A DNA stretch of 64,000 nucleotides, taken from Anaeramoeba ignava (taxonomy: Eukaryota; Metamonada; Anaeramoebidae). The DNA lies in contig JAPDFW010000136.1 in assembly GCA_028826165.1 (NCBI GenBank), positions 321,501-385,500 of the forward strand. Direction: 5' to 3'. Both the position numbers and the translations under genes were made by a program. The notes under the pieces are model-generated. The model was not told the DNA's origin. It saw nothing but the letters and a program-made list of their open reading frames with translations, and did no database searches. Shown here in pieces: positions 1 through 11,200 of this stretch; positions within the stretch are counted from its first letter, which is position 1, and each line of letters starts with the position of its first letter.

Positions 1-4
1 AAAC

Positions 5-1351
5 ATCTTGTGAATTGATATTTGCGCCTTTTTCAATTAACAATTCTATTATTTTAGTGGAATTAAAAAATTTATTAACAGCAATATGTAAAGGAGTTTT
101 TTTCTTCATTTTGAAAATAGAAAATTTAAAGGATTTTTTTTTTAATAATGAAAAAGTTAACAACATTTTTTTTAATTTTCTTTACTAACTAAATTATAAA
201 ATTAATTATAAAAATAATTATAAAATTAATCAGTCTATTTTTTTTTACGTTCTAAATTTAAAATTAAATTGATAATTATTGATTTAATTTGTTTTTTGTT
301 TTTTGTTTTATTTTTTGATTTACATTTGTGGAATTTGGATCAGCCCCAGATTCTATTAAAAATCTTATAACTTCTTCTTCTATTCCATTTTTTATTGAGT
401 GATGAATAATTGTATCTCCCTTTTTTAAATTAATTTTAATTTACAATATTTTTTTGAATTGAATTGAATTGAATTGAATTGAATTGAATTGAATTGAATT
501 GAATTTTAATTTTTTTGTTGTTTTACATTCTAAAATCAATTATTTGAGTCATTTTATCAAAAACAATTCAAAAAGATCTCTTTAATTATTAAATAATTGT
601 TTATTTTTTACATACTAAATAAAAAATATAATTTGAATAAAAAAAAAATACTTTCATTTGAAAATTAAAATTTTTTTTTAAAAAATAAAAACATCATGTG
701 CATTAAGATTTGGAGATAATTCAATAAATGATTTAATATTTTCAAGAGTTCTTCTTCTATCTAATAAATAGAATAAAGGGGTTTTTTGCTTTAAAAAAGG
801 AAATATTAATTCAAAAAAAGTTTTAAAAAGAATATTTTGAATAAAAAATTTAATCAAAATTTACAAACTTTTTCAAATTCAATTATTATTCAATCATTAT
901 TCAATTATTATTCCAATCATTATTTAATTCATTTTTTACTTTCTAAATTAGTTTTTATTAAAATTATTTTTTATTAAAAAATTATTTTTTTTATTTTCAC
1001 ATCTTTTGATTCTAAACTAATTCCTTCACTTATAAGAAATTTAATCATTTGCAAATCAATATCATTTGCAACTGCAAGATGAAGTAGAGTTGATTTCTAA
1101 TTGAAAAATTGAAAAATTCAAATTGATTGAATTACTAAAAAATTTACTAACTTTTTTTTCTTCTTTAAAAAATTTTTTTCAAACTAAAAATTTAAATTTA
1201 ATTTTTAATTTAGAATTTAATTATTAATTTAAATATTAAAACCATCAGAAAATCGATAATCAAAACCAATTAATTTTTCTTTTAATAAATTTTTTAACCC
1301 TTTTTGAGAATTATTCCTTAAAACTTGTAAAAAATCTGAACGAAAAATCAT
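5..1351 (-). CDS. Ankyrin-repeat protein, 5' part; one repeat per exon
   Basis: I reconstruct six exons on the minus strand: 1351-1243, 1162-1152 (an 11-nt microexon), 1096-1001, 788-693, 419-324 and 103-5. The gene continues past the window edge, because the last exon ends in GAT followed by a GTTT donor. Exon 1 starts MIFRSDFLQVLRN and has no repeat. Each of the following large exons encodes one 32-33 residue ankyrin unit with the usual TPLH...LLIEKGAxIN pattern (e.g. STLLHLAV, KTPLHIAV). These exons begin and end in phase 0, and three are exactly 96 nt. Ankyrin units are protein-binding scaffolds, and no partner can be inferred here. A T-rich tract with TTTTCATTTTC lies just upstream of the chosen ATG. 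The exon boundaries are my own reading of GT/AG sites. The microexon is the least certain, although it is the only solution I found that keeps the frame. Confidence 0.72.
454..505. repeat. (TTGAA)n pentanucleotide microsatellite in an intron
   Basis: About ten tandem TTGAA units lie inside the 420-692 intron of the ankyrin gene. The rest of that intron is A/T-rich and shows nothing recognisable. Confidence 0.9.
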
Positions 1352-1461
1352 TTGAAAAAAAGAAAATGAAAAAAAAAATGAATTTTTGATTTTTATTATT
1401 TTTATTGATTTAAAATGTTTTTTTTCTTAAATTGAAAAGGAAAAATAACTCGTTGTTGTTT

Positions 1462-3048
1462 TTAGAATTTGAATTGAATCATTTTAAATTGAGCTAATTG
1501 AGATAAATTAATCATTTCAAGAGAAATCAAAGAATTTGAGAATTTTTGACTTGATTGAATTAAAATTTGTTTCAAAAAATTAAGTAAATTAAAAATGGAA
1601 GAAAAATCACCAATTTCTCTTGAAGGTCTTAAAAAGAAAAGAGTGAGATGAATCCATTTAATAAGAGAATCCAAAAAGGGTTCAATTGAAAGCATTTGTG
1701 TGAGTTTTTGAAGAAAAAGTGGTAAATAAATTGGATTAATATGTTTTTTGAAAATTTTCTTTTTAGGTTTTATCAATCGACAAAATTCATAAAGAAGATT
1801 TATATTGTTTGAATTTAAGCATGAAGAAAAAATGTAAGTGTATTCTTCTTTAGAGATTAATTTCTGTTTTAAGATTTCAACTGAAGTAATTTGATATTGA
1901 TTTTGAAATTGTAATTGATTTTGAAATTGATTTTGAAATTGATTTTGAAATTGATTTTGAAATTGATTTTGAAATTGATTTTGAAATTGATTTTGATATT
2001 GATTTTGATTTTGATATAAAGATTGTGATCTTCCAATTTCATATAATTTAGATACTTGTGATTCAATATTAGTAAAGCATTGATTCCAAAATTGTTGTGT
2101 ATATCCTCGAAAATTTTCAAATTGAAGATCTAAATTTTTTATCATTTCAAAATGAGAATTTGTTCCATTCAATTCATTCATTTTTTCATTTCTTTTTTTT
2201 GAAAATTCATTTAATAAATTCCTTTCATGTTTGGTAATTTCATTAGTGATTTGATCCGATATTATTTTATCAAAATATGCAAAGATTTCTGGATCCAAAA
2301 AGAGATTTGAAAAAAATTTGGAGATTAAAAATTGATGAAATTGATTTTCATTAAAGTAATTCAAAATCATTTTTGTTGTAATTCCTTTTATAAAATTTTC
2401 TGAATTTGCTTTTTTTTGAAATAATTCTGGAATTTGTTGACTAAGTATTTCTAAGTTTTTTTTTTGAAAAGAATTGTTCCATTCATTGAAAAATTTTTGA
2501 ATGTTTTTTTTTGCAAGTGAATATATTTGGTTTTGATTAAATTCTTTTTGAAAAAGAGAATTATTTATTGATTTTTGGGAGATTGCTGTTAAAATGCGAG
2601 ATTTTTCTGGATTTTTTTTGTTTGATTGTGGATTTAATTTTGCTTTTAATTCTTCATCAAAAGTGAGGAATTTTTGAATTTGATTTTGATTTTGATTTTG
2701 ATTTTGAATTTGATTTTGATTTTCATTTTGATTTTGATTTTGATTTTGAATTTGATTTTGATTTTCATTTTGATTTTGATTTTCATTTTCATTTTCAGAT
2801 GAATCAAATGGATTTTCAATTAAATTTGTTTCTTTTTTAGATTTCTTTTTAGATTCATTTTCATTTTCATTTTCATTTTCATTTTCATTTTCAGATGAAT
2901 CAAATGGATTTGAATTTGAATTTGATTCTGTTTCATTTTCAGATGAATTAAATGGATTTGAATTTGATTCTGATTCTGTTTCTGATTCTGTTTCTGATTC
3001 TTTTTTAGTTTCTTTTTTATTTTTTTGTTTTGAATTAAGACTTGTCAT
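1462..3048 (-). CDS. Probable EDC4/Ge-1 C-terminal-like protein with Asn/Gln/Glu-rich stretches
   Basis: This is one uninterrupted 528-codon frame starting MTSLNSKQKN. Residues 1-130 are low complexity: S/E-rich, then (NE)n and (NQ)n. Residues about 150-350 are helical and contain LFLDPEIFAYF and a QQFWNQCFTNIESQ stretch. A second NQF repeat follows at about 352-388. The end reads EILKQKLISKEEY, then LNSNNINLLYEFCRLIKP. This order, a helical segment with a Phe/Gln-rich core and then a terminal helical repeat ending in a dL..vC..l-type helix, resembles the C-terminal half of EDC4/Ge-1/VARICOSE. That family scaffolds DCP2 decapping in P-bodies. The N-terminal WD40 propeller of the family is absent, and no upstream exon is visible before the T-rich leader at 3049-3110. 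The assignment rests on remembered family patterns only. An unrelated coiled-coil protein remains possible. Confidence 0.45.
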   Translation of the reverse strand: MTSLNSKQKNKKETKKESETESETESESNSNPFNSSENETESNSNSNPFDSSENENENENENENESKKKSKKETNLIENPFDSSENENENQNQNENQNQIQNQNQNQNENQNQIQNQNQNQNQIQKFLTFDEELKAKLNPQSNKKNPEKSRILTAISQKSINNSLFQKEFNQNQIYSLAKKNIQKFFNEWNNSFQKKNLEILSQQIPELFQKKANSENFIKGITTKMILNYFNENQFHQFLISKFFSNLFLDPEIFAYFDKIISDQITNEITKHERNLLNEFSKKRNEKMNELNGTNSHFEMIKNLDLQFENFRGYTQQFWNQCFTNIESQVSKLYEIGRSQSLYQNQNQYQNQFQNQFQNQFQNQFQNQFQNQFQNQLQFQNQYQITSVEILKQKLISKEEYTYIFSSCLNSNNINLLYEFCRLIKPKKKIFKKHINPIYLPLFLQKLTQMLSIEPFLDSLIKWIHLTLFFLRPSREIGDFSSIFNLLNFLKQILIQSSQKFSNSLISLEMINLSQLAQFKMIQFKF

Positions 3049-3164
3049 TTCAAATTATTTTTTTTTATAAAAAAAAGGAAAAAAATAAAAAAAAAATGAA
3101 AAAAAAAATTTTATTTCTAAAAAGAAAAGAAAAGAAAAGAAAAAAAGAAAAGAAGAATTTTCCG

Positions 3165-3760
3165 AATTAAATTTAATTGAATAATTTTATTTGAATAATT
3201 TTATTTAATTTTATTTGAATAATTTTATTTAAATTTAATTGAATAATTTTATTTAAATTTAATTGAATAATTTTATTTGAATTTAATTGAATAATTTTAA
3301 TTGAATTTATTTGAATAATTTTATTTAAATTTATTTGAATAATTTTAATTAAATTTAATTGAATAATTTTATTTAAATTTATTTGAATAATTTTAATTAA
3401 ATTTAATTGAATAATTTTATTTGAATTTTAATTGAATAATTTTATTTAAATTTAATTGAATAATTTTATTTAAATTTAATTTTGAATAATTTTATTTAAA
3501 TTTAATTGAATAATTTTAATTAAATTTAATTGAATAATTTTATTTAAATTTTAATTGAATAATTTTATTTAATTTTAATTGAATAATTTTAATTAAATTT
3601 AATTGAATAATTTTTATTTAAATTTAATTGAATAATTTTAATTAAATTTAATTGAATAATTTTAATTTAATTTTAATTGAATAATTTTATTTAAATTTAT
3701 TTGAATAATTTTATTTAATTTTATTTGAATAATTTTAATTGAATTTATTTGAATTTGTAA
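3165..3760. repeat. Degenerate tandem array of TTGAATAATTTTATTTAAATT units
   Basis: About 600 bp of near-tandem 23-25 bp units alternate TTGAATAATTTTA with TTTAAATTTAA. The array lies between the start of the EDC4-like gene and the eroded 3' end of DIS3. I see no coding sense in either direction. Confidence 0.85.
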
Positions 3761-4019
3761 TATTTTTTCAAATTGAATAATTTTCACATATTTGAATTTT
3801 TAATCTTTTGAATAATTTGGAAAGGATAAATAAGACTTATTTAAATTTAATTGAATAATTTTTCCATCAATTAAACTTTTCAAAAATTTGAATAATTTTT
3901 AAACAATTTAATTGAATAGGATTTTGATTCTTCTTTTATTTGAATAATTTTATAAATGCGTTTTTACATTGAATCTTTGAAAAATATTAATTTTTATAAA
4001 ATAGAATTATTTTGTGCCA

Positions 4020-5108
4020 TATTGATGAATTTTTGATTTTTATTTTGATTTTGAATTTTTAGGGATATTAATTTTGAATTTTAATTTTGATTTTTAAAGC
4101 AATTTTAATTTTGATTTTTATTTTGATTTTGATTTTTTTCCATCAATCAAAACAACAATTTTAATTTTGAGGGAATAATTATTTTAATTTTGTTTTGATG
4201 CCTTTTTGATTTTAATTTTGATTTTGATTTTGATTTCTTTTTTTTTTGGATTTAACATTTTTGATTTTTAATTTCAATTCCATATTTTGGAACAAGAACT
4301 ATAAATGCGTTTTTACATTTTTAATTTTAAATTTTCTTTTAATTTTGATTTTTATTTTGATTTTAATGTGTTTAAATTTTAATTTTGATTTTCTTTTGAT
4401 TTTGATTTCGATTTTAATTTTTTTTAATTTTGATTTTGATTTTAATTTTGATTTTAATTTTAATTTTAAATTTTGATTTTAATTTTGATTTTTATTTTTA
4501 TTTTTTTAATTTTTTGATTTTTTATTTTTATTTTTTTGATTTTGATTTTTAATTTTAATTTTAATTTTAATTTTTAATTTTAATTTTAATTTTTAATTTT
4601 GATTTTAATTTTTAATTTTAATTTTGATTTTAATTTTAATTTTGATTTTGATTTTAATTTTGATTTTGATTTTGATTTTGATTTTGATTTTAATTTTATT
4701 TTTGATTTTGATTTTGATTTTTATTTTGATTTTGGTTTTGACTTTGAATTGGATTTTGATTTTTATTTTGATTTGGAATTTTATTTTGATTTTGATTTTG
4801 AATTGGATTTTGATTTTAATTTTAATTTTTATTTTAAATTTTGATTTTAATTTTGATTTTGATTTTAATTTTGATTTTAATTTTGATTTTGATTTTAATT
4901 TTGATTTTAATTTTAATTTTAATTTTAATTTTGAATTTTAATTTTAATTTTAATTTTGATTTTAATTTTGATTTTGATTTTAATTTTAATTTTGATTTTG
5001 ATTTTGATTTTGATTTTGATTTTAATTTTGATTTTCATTTTGATTTTGATTTTGATTTTAATTTTGATTTTGATTTTGATTTTGATTTTGATTTTGAAAT
5101 TAAAATAC
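4020..5108. repeat. ATTTTGATTTTAATTTT hexamer low complexity covering the 3' half of DIS3
   Basis: Roughly 1.1 kb of (ATTTTG/ATTTTA)n begins immediately downstream of the last readable DIS3 exon, at a GT donor on the minus strand (5108/5107). Several frames stay open across it (FDFD, LILI, KIKI), but only because the hexamer lacks stops in those frames. A short DIS3-like island is embedded at 4273-4314. Confidence 0.85.
4273..4314 (-). pseudogene. Isolated DIS3 C-terminal fragment (KNAFIVLVPKYGIE)
   Basis: The minus strand reads KNAFIVLVPKYGIE, which matches the human DIS3 stretch KNAIVVLIPKYGLE in the S1-proximal part. An in-frame TAA lies just upstream and another a few codons downstream, and no clean splice sites flank the fragment. 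It looks like a remnant, or an exon damaged by repeat growth or misassembly. The match is short but position-appropriate: same strand, downstream of the RNB exons. Confidence 0.5.
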
Positions 5109-7973
5109 CTTTGCAAATTTCATGAACACTTTCTTTTCTTGTAAGTTTATCAGAAACAGCTTCAATATCCAAAGAAGAAGCCAACAAACGATGAACACAA
5201 ACATCAGCATATCTACGAATAGGGGAAGTAAAATGTGTATAAATAGGAGCAGCCAAACCAAAATGGAAGAAATCTTTATAATCAAGAGTACCTGAAGCAA
5301 AATAAACAGCTTGTGTCATAGATCTTGTTGTCAAAATACGCAAAAGCTTATTGAAATAAGGGTTATTTTTAATAATTGCTTTATCAAGAGATTTTGACAG
5401 GTTTTTAGGTGAAGAAATATCAAGAGATAAATTAAAATTCTCAAGTGATTTGAGTAGGTTATCAAACTGGGACTTAATTGGGGAAGGATGTCGCCGAAGT
5501 AACGCGCTTTGTGGAAAGTATTCAAAGATCCTTTCGGCGACTGATATGTTTGCAAGAAGCATAAATTCCTCCACTAAATGGTTTACTTCTTTATGTTGAT
5601 ATACTTCCACATCTAATGGCTCTTGCGTCTCGCTGTCCATGCTAAAATGTACCTCAGGTGATGCTAATGTTAATGCTCCAGCCTCTTTCCGTCTTTCTTC
5701 TAAATACTTAGATAATTTGTTTAATGTTCTTATTGATTCCGTTATTTCATCTTTCATTTTTGGATCGTCTTTTCGTAGTTGTGCTTCTCCATATGATAAT
5801 GCTGCTTTCGAACATATTACTGTTTTACCAAACCATGTTTGAATTATTTCTGCTTTTTCGTTTAGTTCCTTTTATTATTTTTTTTTTGAAAATTTTGAAA
5901 TTAAAATTAAAATTAAAATCGGATAAAAATTTGAAATAAAATTAAAATTGAAATTAAAATCGGATAAAAATTTGAAATAAAAAATTTACCCAAATAACTG
6001 AAAATGTTAACCGATCAATATTTTGATGAAGTGAACATAAATTTTCTCCAAATAATGGTGGTAACATATTAATTCTTCTATCTACAAGATATACTGTTGT
6101 TGATCTATTTGCTGCTTCAATATCAATTGGAGTTCCTTCTTTAACAAAATAAGAAACATCAGCAATATCTATAATAATAAGAATAACAATAACAATAATA
6201 ATAAAATTATCAAGGAATTCTTTTGTTTTTTTCTTTTGTTTTTTCTTTTGTTTTTTTAAAATAATATTGTCGCGAAATATCATTTTAAATTCTTTAAAGG
6301 ATACGCACTCCAACTTCATAATTTCCATTATCTAAATTTCTAACATGCAAACAATCATCAATATCTTTACAACCAGGAGGATCAATAGAAATAATACATA
6401 AATTTCTTAAATCTTTTCTTTTTGCAATTTCTTCTTGAGGAATTTGCCAATTTTCTTGTTCTAAAGGCAAACATTTGAGAACATCCTCACAAAATGATTC
6501 ATGAGGAACTTCATGTTCAATTAAAATAACTTCACTTTCCACTTCCTTATCACCAATGTCTCCTAATGTTTTAATATAATGACCATTAGGATATCTTGAG
6601 TTTCTTTCCCAAGAATCAATAACAACAACAATTCTCTTATTTAATAAAGCATCAACTTGTCTTGTTTTAATTCTTATTTTTGGAATCCTTTTTTCAACAG
6701 GAATAAATAATAAATTTTCAAATCTTCCTCCTTGTTTTAAAAAGACTTGATCTAATTGAATTGATCCACAATATTGTCTCCAATTTCTTTTAATGATTCC
6801 AACAATTTTTGCTGATTGGAGTTGTGATTTACGATTTTTGTTGTTATTCTGATTTTGATTTTTATTTAAATTTAAATTTAAATTTTCTTCCGTTTCTTCT
6901 TTTTCTTTTTCTTGATATTTTTCAATCATAATATCTTCATCTTCTTCATTTGTATGTTCAATAATTTTAGAAGAAAGTGATACTTTTTGATCTTTTGGAA
7001 ATAATTCAATTGCAACAATATCTCTATCCACTGCTCTATTAATATTTTTTCTTCCTTGAATTATAAAACTTTCTTCATATCCTTCACAATTAACAAATGC
7101 TTCATAAAAATTATTTGGATTAATATGTATTGTTCCTTGGTAATATTTTCCTTTTGAAATTCCTTCAAAAATTTCTTTTTTTGTAAGATGTTGAGGATAT
7201 AAAAAATTTTCTTGATTTTCTTTATTATCTTTATTTTCTTTATTATCTTTATTATCTTTTTCGATATTCATATTTTTTTCTGATTTTTGTGGTTCTACGA
7301 GCATATCAACAAATTCTGGATAATTTTTTAAACGAGAAGCATATTGATAAACTATTTTATTTTTTTAAAATTTGAATTGAATATTAATTTAAAATTTGAT
7401 TTAAATATTAATTTTAAAAAAAGAATAACTACTTGTCTCTGAAAAAATTCCTTCATCTTGAGCTTTTTTCAAATTTTCCAAATCATTTGTAATAAAAACA
7501 ATTTTAATTTTCTGATTAAAAACATTTGTATAAAGAGAAGCAGCTTTACGGATCGCTCTTTGATTACGAGCAAAAGGGGATTCACCTGTGATAGAATGAA
7601 CATAAGAAAGACGATGATGTTCATTTGAAAAGACAAAAAAATGTCTATTAGGATCTGAAATAACTTTTCTGATTCTCCTATAAGTATTAATGCTTGAAAG
7701 CCTAATTGAATCAAGAACAGTTTGAAGAATAACAACATTTTGTAAAGCGTTGGAATTTTCTATTGCGTCCATTTGATGCATTATAATGTCTGTATCTAAA
7801 ATCAAATATTCTTCTGCTTCTTTTAATAGTGGTTTATGTTCGGGTTTGTATTCTCCTGTTTGAGTAATTAATTCACTTCCAAATCCAATGTCATCTCGTA
7901 AATAATGTTCTTTTACAACTCTTAATACATTCCCTCGTTTTGTTTTTTTTAATATTGTTTTGGAATAATGCAT
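5109..7973 (-). CDS. DIS3: DIS3/RRP44 exosome 3'-5' exonuclease, 3' end not readable
   Basis: Four exons join cleanly: 7973-7433, 7351-6305, 6168-5990 and 5868-5109. The product begins [20 protein letters not shown], followed by [10 protein letters not shown], a DIS3 signature. Then come a PIN domain ([11 protein letters not shown]...VFITND), cold-shock/OB region, and the RNB exonuclease domain. The RNB Mg-binding cluster [10 protein letters not shown] and the [19 protein letters not shown] and SPIRRYADV motifs are all present. DIS3 is the catalytic subunit of the nuclear and cytoplasmic RNA exosome. By ungapped alignment with human DIS3 as I remember it, two of four PIN acidic residues are replaced (E97 by Ser, D146 by Gln). 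The N-terminal CR3 cysteines are also missing. The endonuclease is therefore probably dead, while the exonuclease site looks intact. The last exon ends at CKG, where the rest of RNB and the S1 domain should follow. Confidence 0.93.
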
Positions 7974-7984
7974 TTTTTGTTTTT

Positions 7985-8058
7985 TATTTTTGAATGAAAA
8001 AAATGAAAAAAATGAAAAAAATGAAAAAAATGAAAAAAATGAAAAAATGAAAAAATGA
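7985..8058 (-). promoter_or_regulatory. T-rich (ATTTTTTTC)n tract upstream of the DIS3 start
   Basis: On the minus strand, about seven CATTTTTT units run up to within 15 bp of the DIS3 start codon. T tracts broken by CA recur in front of most starts in this window, so this may be the core promoter or initiator. No function is shown. Confidence 0.4.
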
Positions 8059-8229
8059 AATTGAAAATGAATTTGAAATTAATTTTGATTTTGATTTTTG
8101 AAATTGAAATTGATTTTGATTTTGGAAATTAAATCAATTTTGAAATCGAAATGGAAATTGATTTTGATTTTGGAAATTAATTTAAAATTAAATCAATTTC
8201 GAAATGGAAATTGATTTTGATTTTGGAAA

Positions 8230-11200
8230 TTAATTTAAAATTAAATCAATTCTTGAATTTGGATTTAATTGATAATAATCTCGAATTTCTTTTAGTTCTT
8301 TAATCATTTCATTGGAAATTTCTTTTGTTTCTTTTTCAAATTTATCATGATAAAGGAAATAAATTAATTCTTGAATTGTTTCAAATGATTTTCCTGAATA
8401 ATCATGAACTTGATTAGATGAATCTTGAACACTTAAAAACATCCCTTTGTATAATTCACTTCTTAATACTAATATTAATTTATGAACTTTAATTTCTTTT
8501 TCTTTTTCTTTTTCTTTTTCATCTCCAATAATTATTGTGAAATCTTTTGTTGATTCTTCTTGATATAATTTGGATAAATCTTTTATTATTCCATTTCTTC
8601 CTTTTTTTAATTCAATCCAATTTAAATCAAATCCAATTTCTTTGAAAAATTCTTCAACTTTATTTTCTTTTTCTTTTTGATTTTCAATAATTCTTTTTGT
8701 TGTTCTTTCTTTTAGATTTTGATAAATTTCTTGAAAATCAGAAAATCCAGTATAAATGAAATTTAAAGCAATTTGAACTTCTTCTTTTGATTTTTGTGAA
8801 CAAATATTGATAAACTTTTTTAAAATTGTTTTGTTATTATCAAATCTTGTTAAAAGTATTAATTTGTGAACATTAAATTTGAAACCATCAATTGATTGAA
8901 TTTGATAATCTGAAAAATTTTCATTTGAATTCAATAATTGATTCATATCTTGATTAATTGAATAAAATTTTGAGAATATTCTAATAAATTGATCTGTGAT
9001 TTCTTTTTCTTCCAAAATAAGAACATTTGCATTATTCATTAACATCAATTCAACCAAATCTACTCTATGTCTACCAACGAACATTGAAAGAGGTGTTTGA
9101 TGAATGTATGTTGTTTGTTTTGCTTTTACATTAATATCGGCTCCTTTTTCAATAAGAAATTTGATTAGTTTAAAAGATGGATTTGGTTTAATAGAAACCA
9201 AATAGAAAGCTGTTTTGTTTTCTTTTCTTGTTTTTGCATTAATATCAATTCCTTTTTCAATCAATAATTTGATAATTTCAAATGACTGATTTGAATTTTC
9301 ACAAGCAAAATGTAAAGCTGTTTCGTTTTCATTTCTTGTTTTTGCATTAATATCAATTCCTTTTTCAATCAATAATTTGATAATTTCAATTGTATTTGGA
9401 TTTTTATTTTGGCAAACAATATGTAAAGCTGTTTCGTTTTCATCTCTTGTTTTTGCATTAATATCAATTCCTTTTTCAATCAATAATTTGATAATTTCAA
9501 ATGATGGATTTGGATTTTGGCAAGCAAAATGTAATGCTGTAATGAGATAAAAATTTTTTGCATTAATATTCATTCCTTTTTCAATCAGATATTTGATAAT
9601 TTCAAATAAAGTTGTATTTGGATTTTTATTTTGACAAAGAATATGTAAGGGTGTTTGGTATAAAAACCCTTCTTGAACATTAATATCAATTCCTTTTTCA
9701 ATCAATAATTTGATAATTTCAAATGATGGATTTGAATTTTGGCAAGCAAAATGTAAAGCAGTTAGTCCATTGTCTGTTTTTTCATTAATATCAATTCCTT
9801 TTTCAATCAATAATTTAATAGTTTCAATTGAATTTGGATTTGGGTTTTGGCAAGCAAAATGTAAAGCTGTTTCATTCTTATCTGTTTTTGAATTAATATC
9901 AATTCCTTTTTCAATCAATAATTTAATAGTTTCAATTGAGTCTGGATTTGGGTTTTGGCAAGCAAAATGTAAAGCTGTTTCATTCTTATCTTGTTTTTGC
10001 ATTAATATCAATTCCTTTTTCAATCAACAATTTGATAATATCAATTGAATTTGAATTTGGGTTTTGGCAAGCAAAATGTAAAGCTGTTTCATTTTTATCT
10101 GTTTTTGAATTAATATCAATCCCTTTTTCAATCAATAATTTAATAGTTTTAATTGAATTTGGATTTGAATTAATATCAATCCCTTTTTCAATCAATCAAT
10201 TTAATTTGGCAAGCAATAAAAGCTGTTTCATTCTTATCTGTTTTTTCATTAATATCAATCCCTTTTTCAATCAATAATTTGATAGTTTCAATTGAATCTG
10301 AATTTGGGTTTTGGCAAGCAAAATGTAAAGCTGTTTCATTCTTATCTGTTTTTGAATTAATATCAATTCCTTTTTCAATCAATAATTTAATAGTTTCAAT
10401 TGAATTTGGATTTGGGTTTTGGCAAGCAAAATGTAAAGCTGTTTCATTTTTATCTGTTTTTGAATTAATATCAATTCCTTTTTCAATCAATAATTTGATA
10501 ATTTCAATTGAATCTGGATTTGGGTTTTGGCAAGCAAAATGTAAAGCTTTTTCATTTTTATCTGTTTTTGAATTAATATCAATCCCTTTTTCAATCAATA
10601 ATTTGATAGTTTCAATTGAATTTGAATTTGGGTTTTGGCAAGCAAAATGTAAAGCTGTTTCATTCTTATCTGTTTTTGAATTAATATCAATCCCTTTTTC
10701 AATCAATAATTTGATAGTTTCAATTGAATCTGAATTTGGGTTTTGGCAAGCAAAATGTAAAGCAGTTCCGTTCTTATCTGTTTTTTCATTAATATCAATT
10801 CCTTTTTCAATCAATAATTTGATAATTTCAAATGAATCTGGATTTTTATTTTGGCAAGCAAAATGTAAAGCTGTTTCATTCTTATCTGTTTTTTCATTAA
10901 TATCAATTCCTTTTTCAATCAATAATTTGATAATTTCAATTGAATTTGGATTTTTATTTTGGCAAGTAAAATGTAAAGCTGTTTCATTCTTATCTGTTTT
11001 TTCATTAATATCAATCCCTTTTTCAATCAATAATTTAATAGTTTCAATTGAATTTGAATTTGGGTTTTGGCAAGCAAAATGTAAAGCAGTTCCGTTCTTA
11101 TCTGTTTTTGAATTAATATCAATTCCTTTTTCAATCAATAATTTGATAATTTCAATTGAATTTGGATTTGGGTTTTGGAAAAGAAGAATTAAAGCTGATT

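Noticed and set aside
4624-5144. LILILI, FDFDFD and KIKIKI frames of 60-105 codons
   Set aside because: They are pure consequences of the ATTTTG/ATTTTA hexamers, with no conserved residues, no start context and no continuation into real protein.
5639-5939. Plus-strand frames across the DIS3 RNB exon
   Set aside because: They are antisense to a strongly conserved exon and have no family resemblance.
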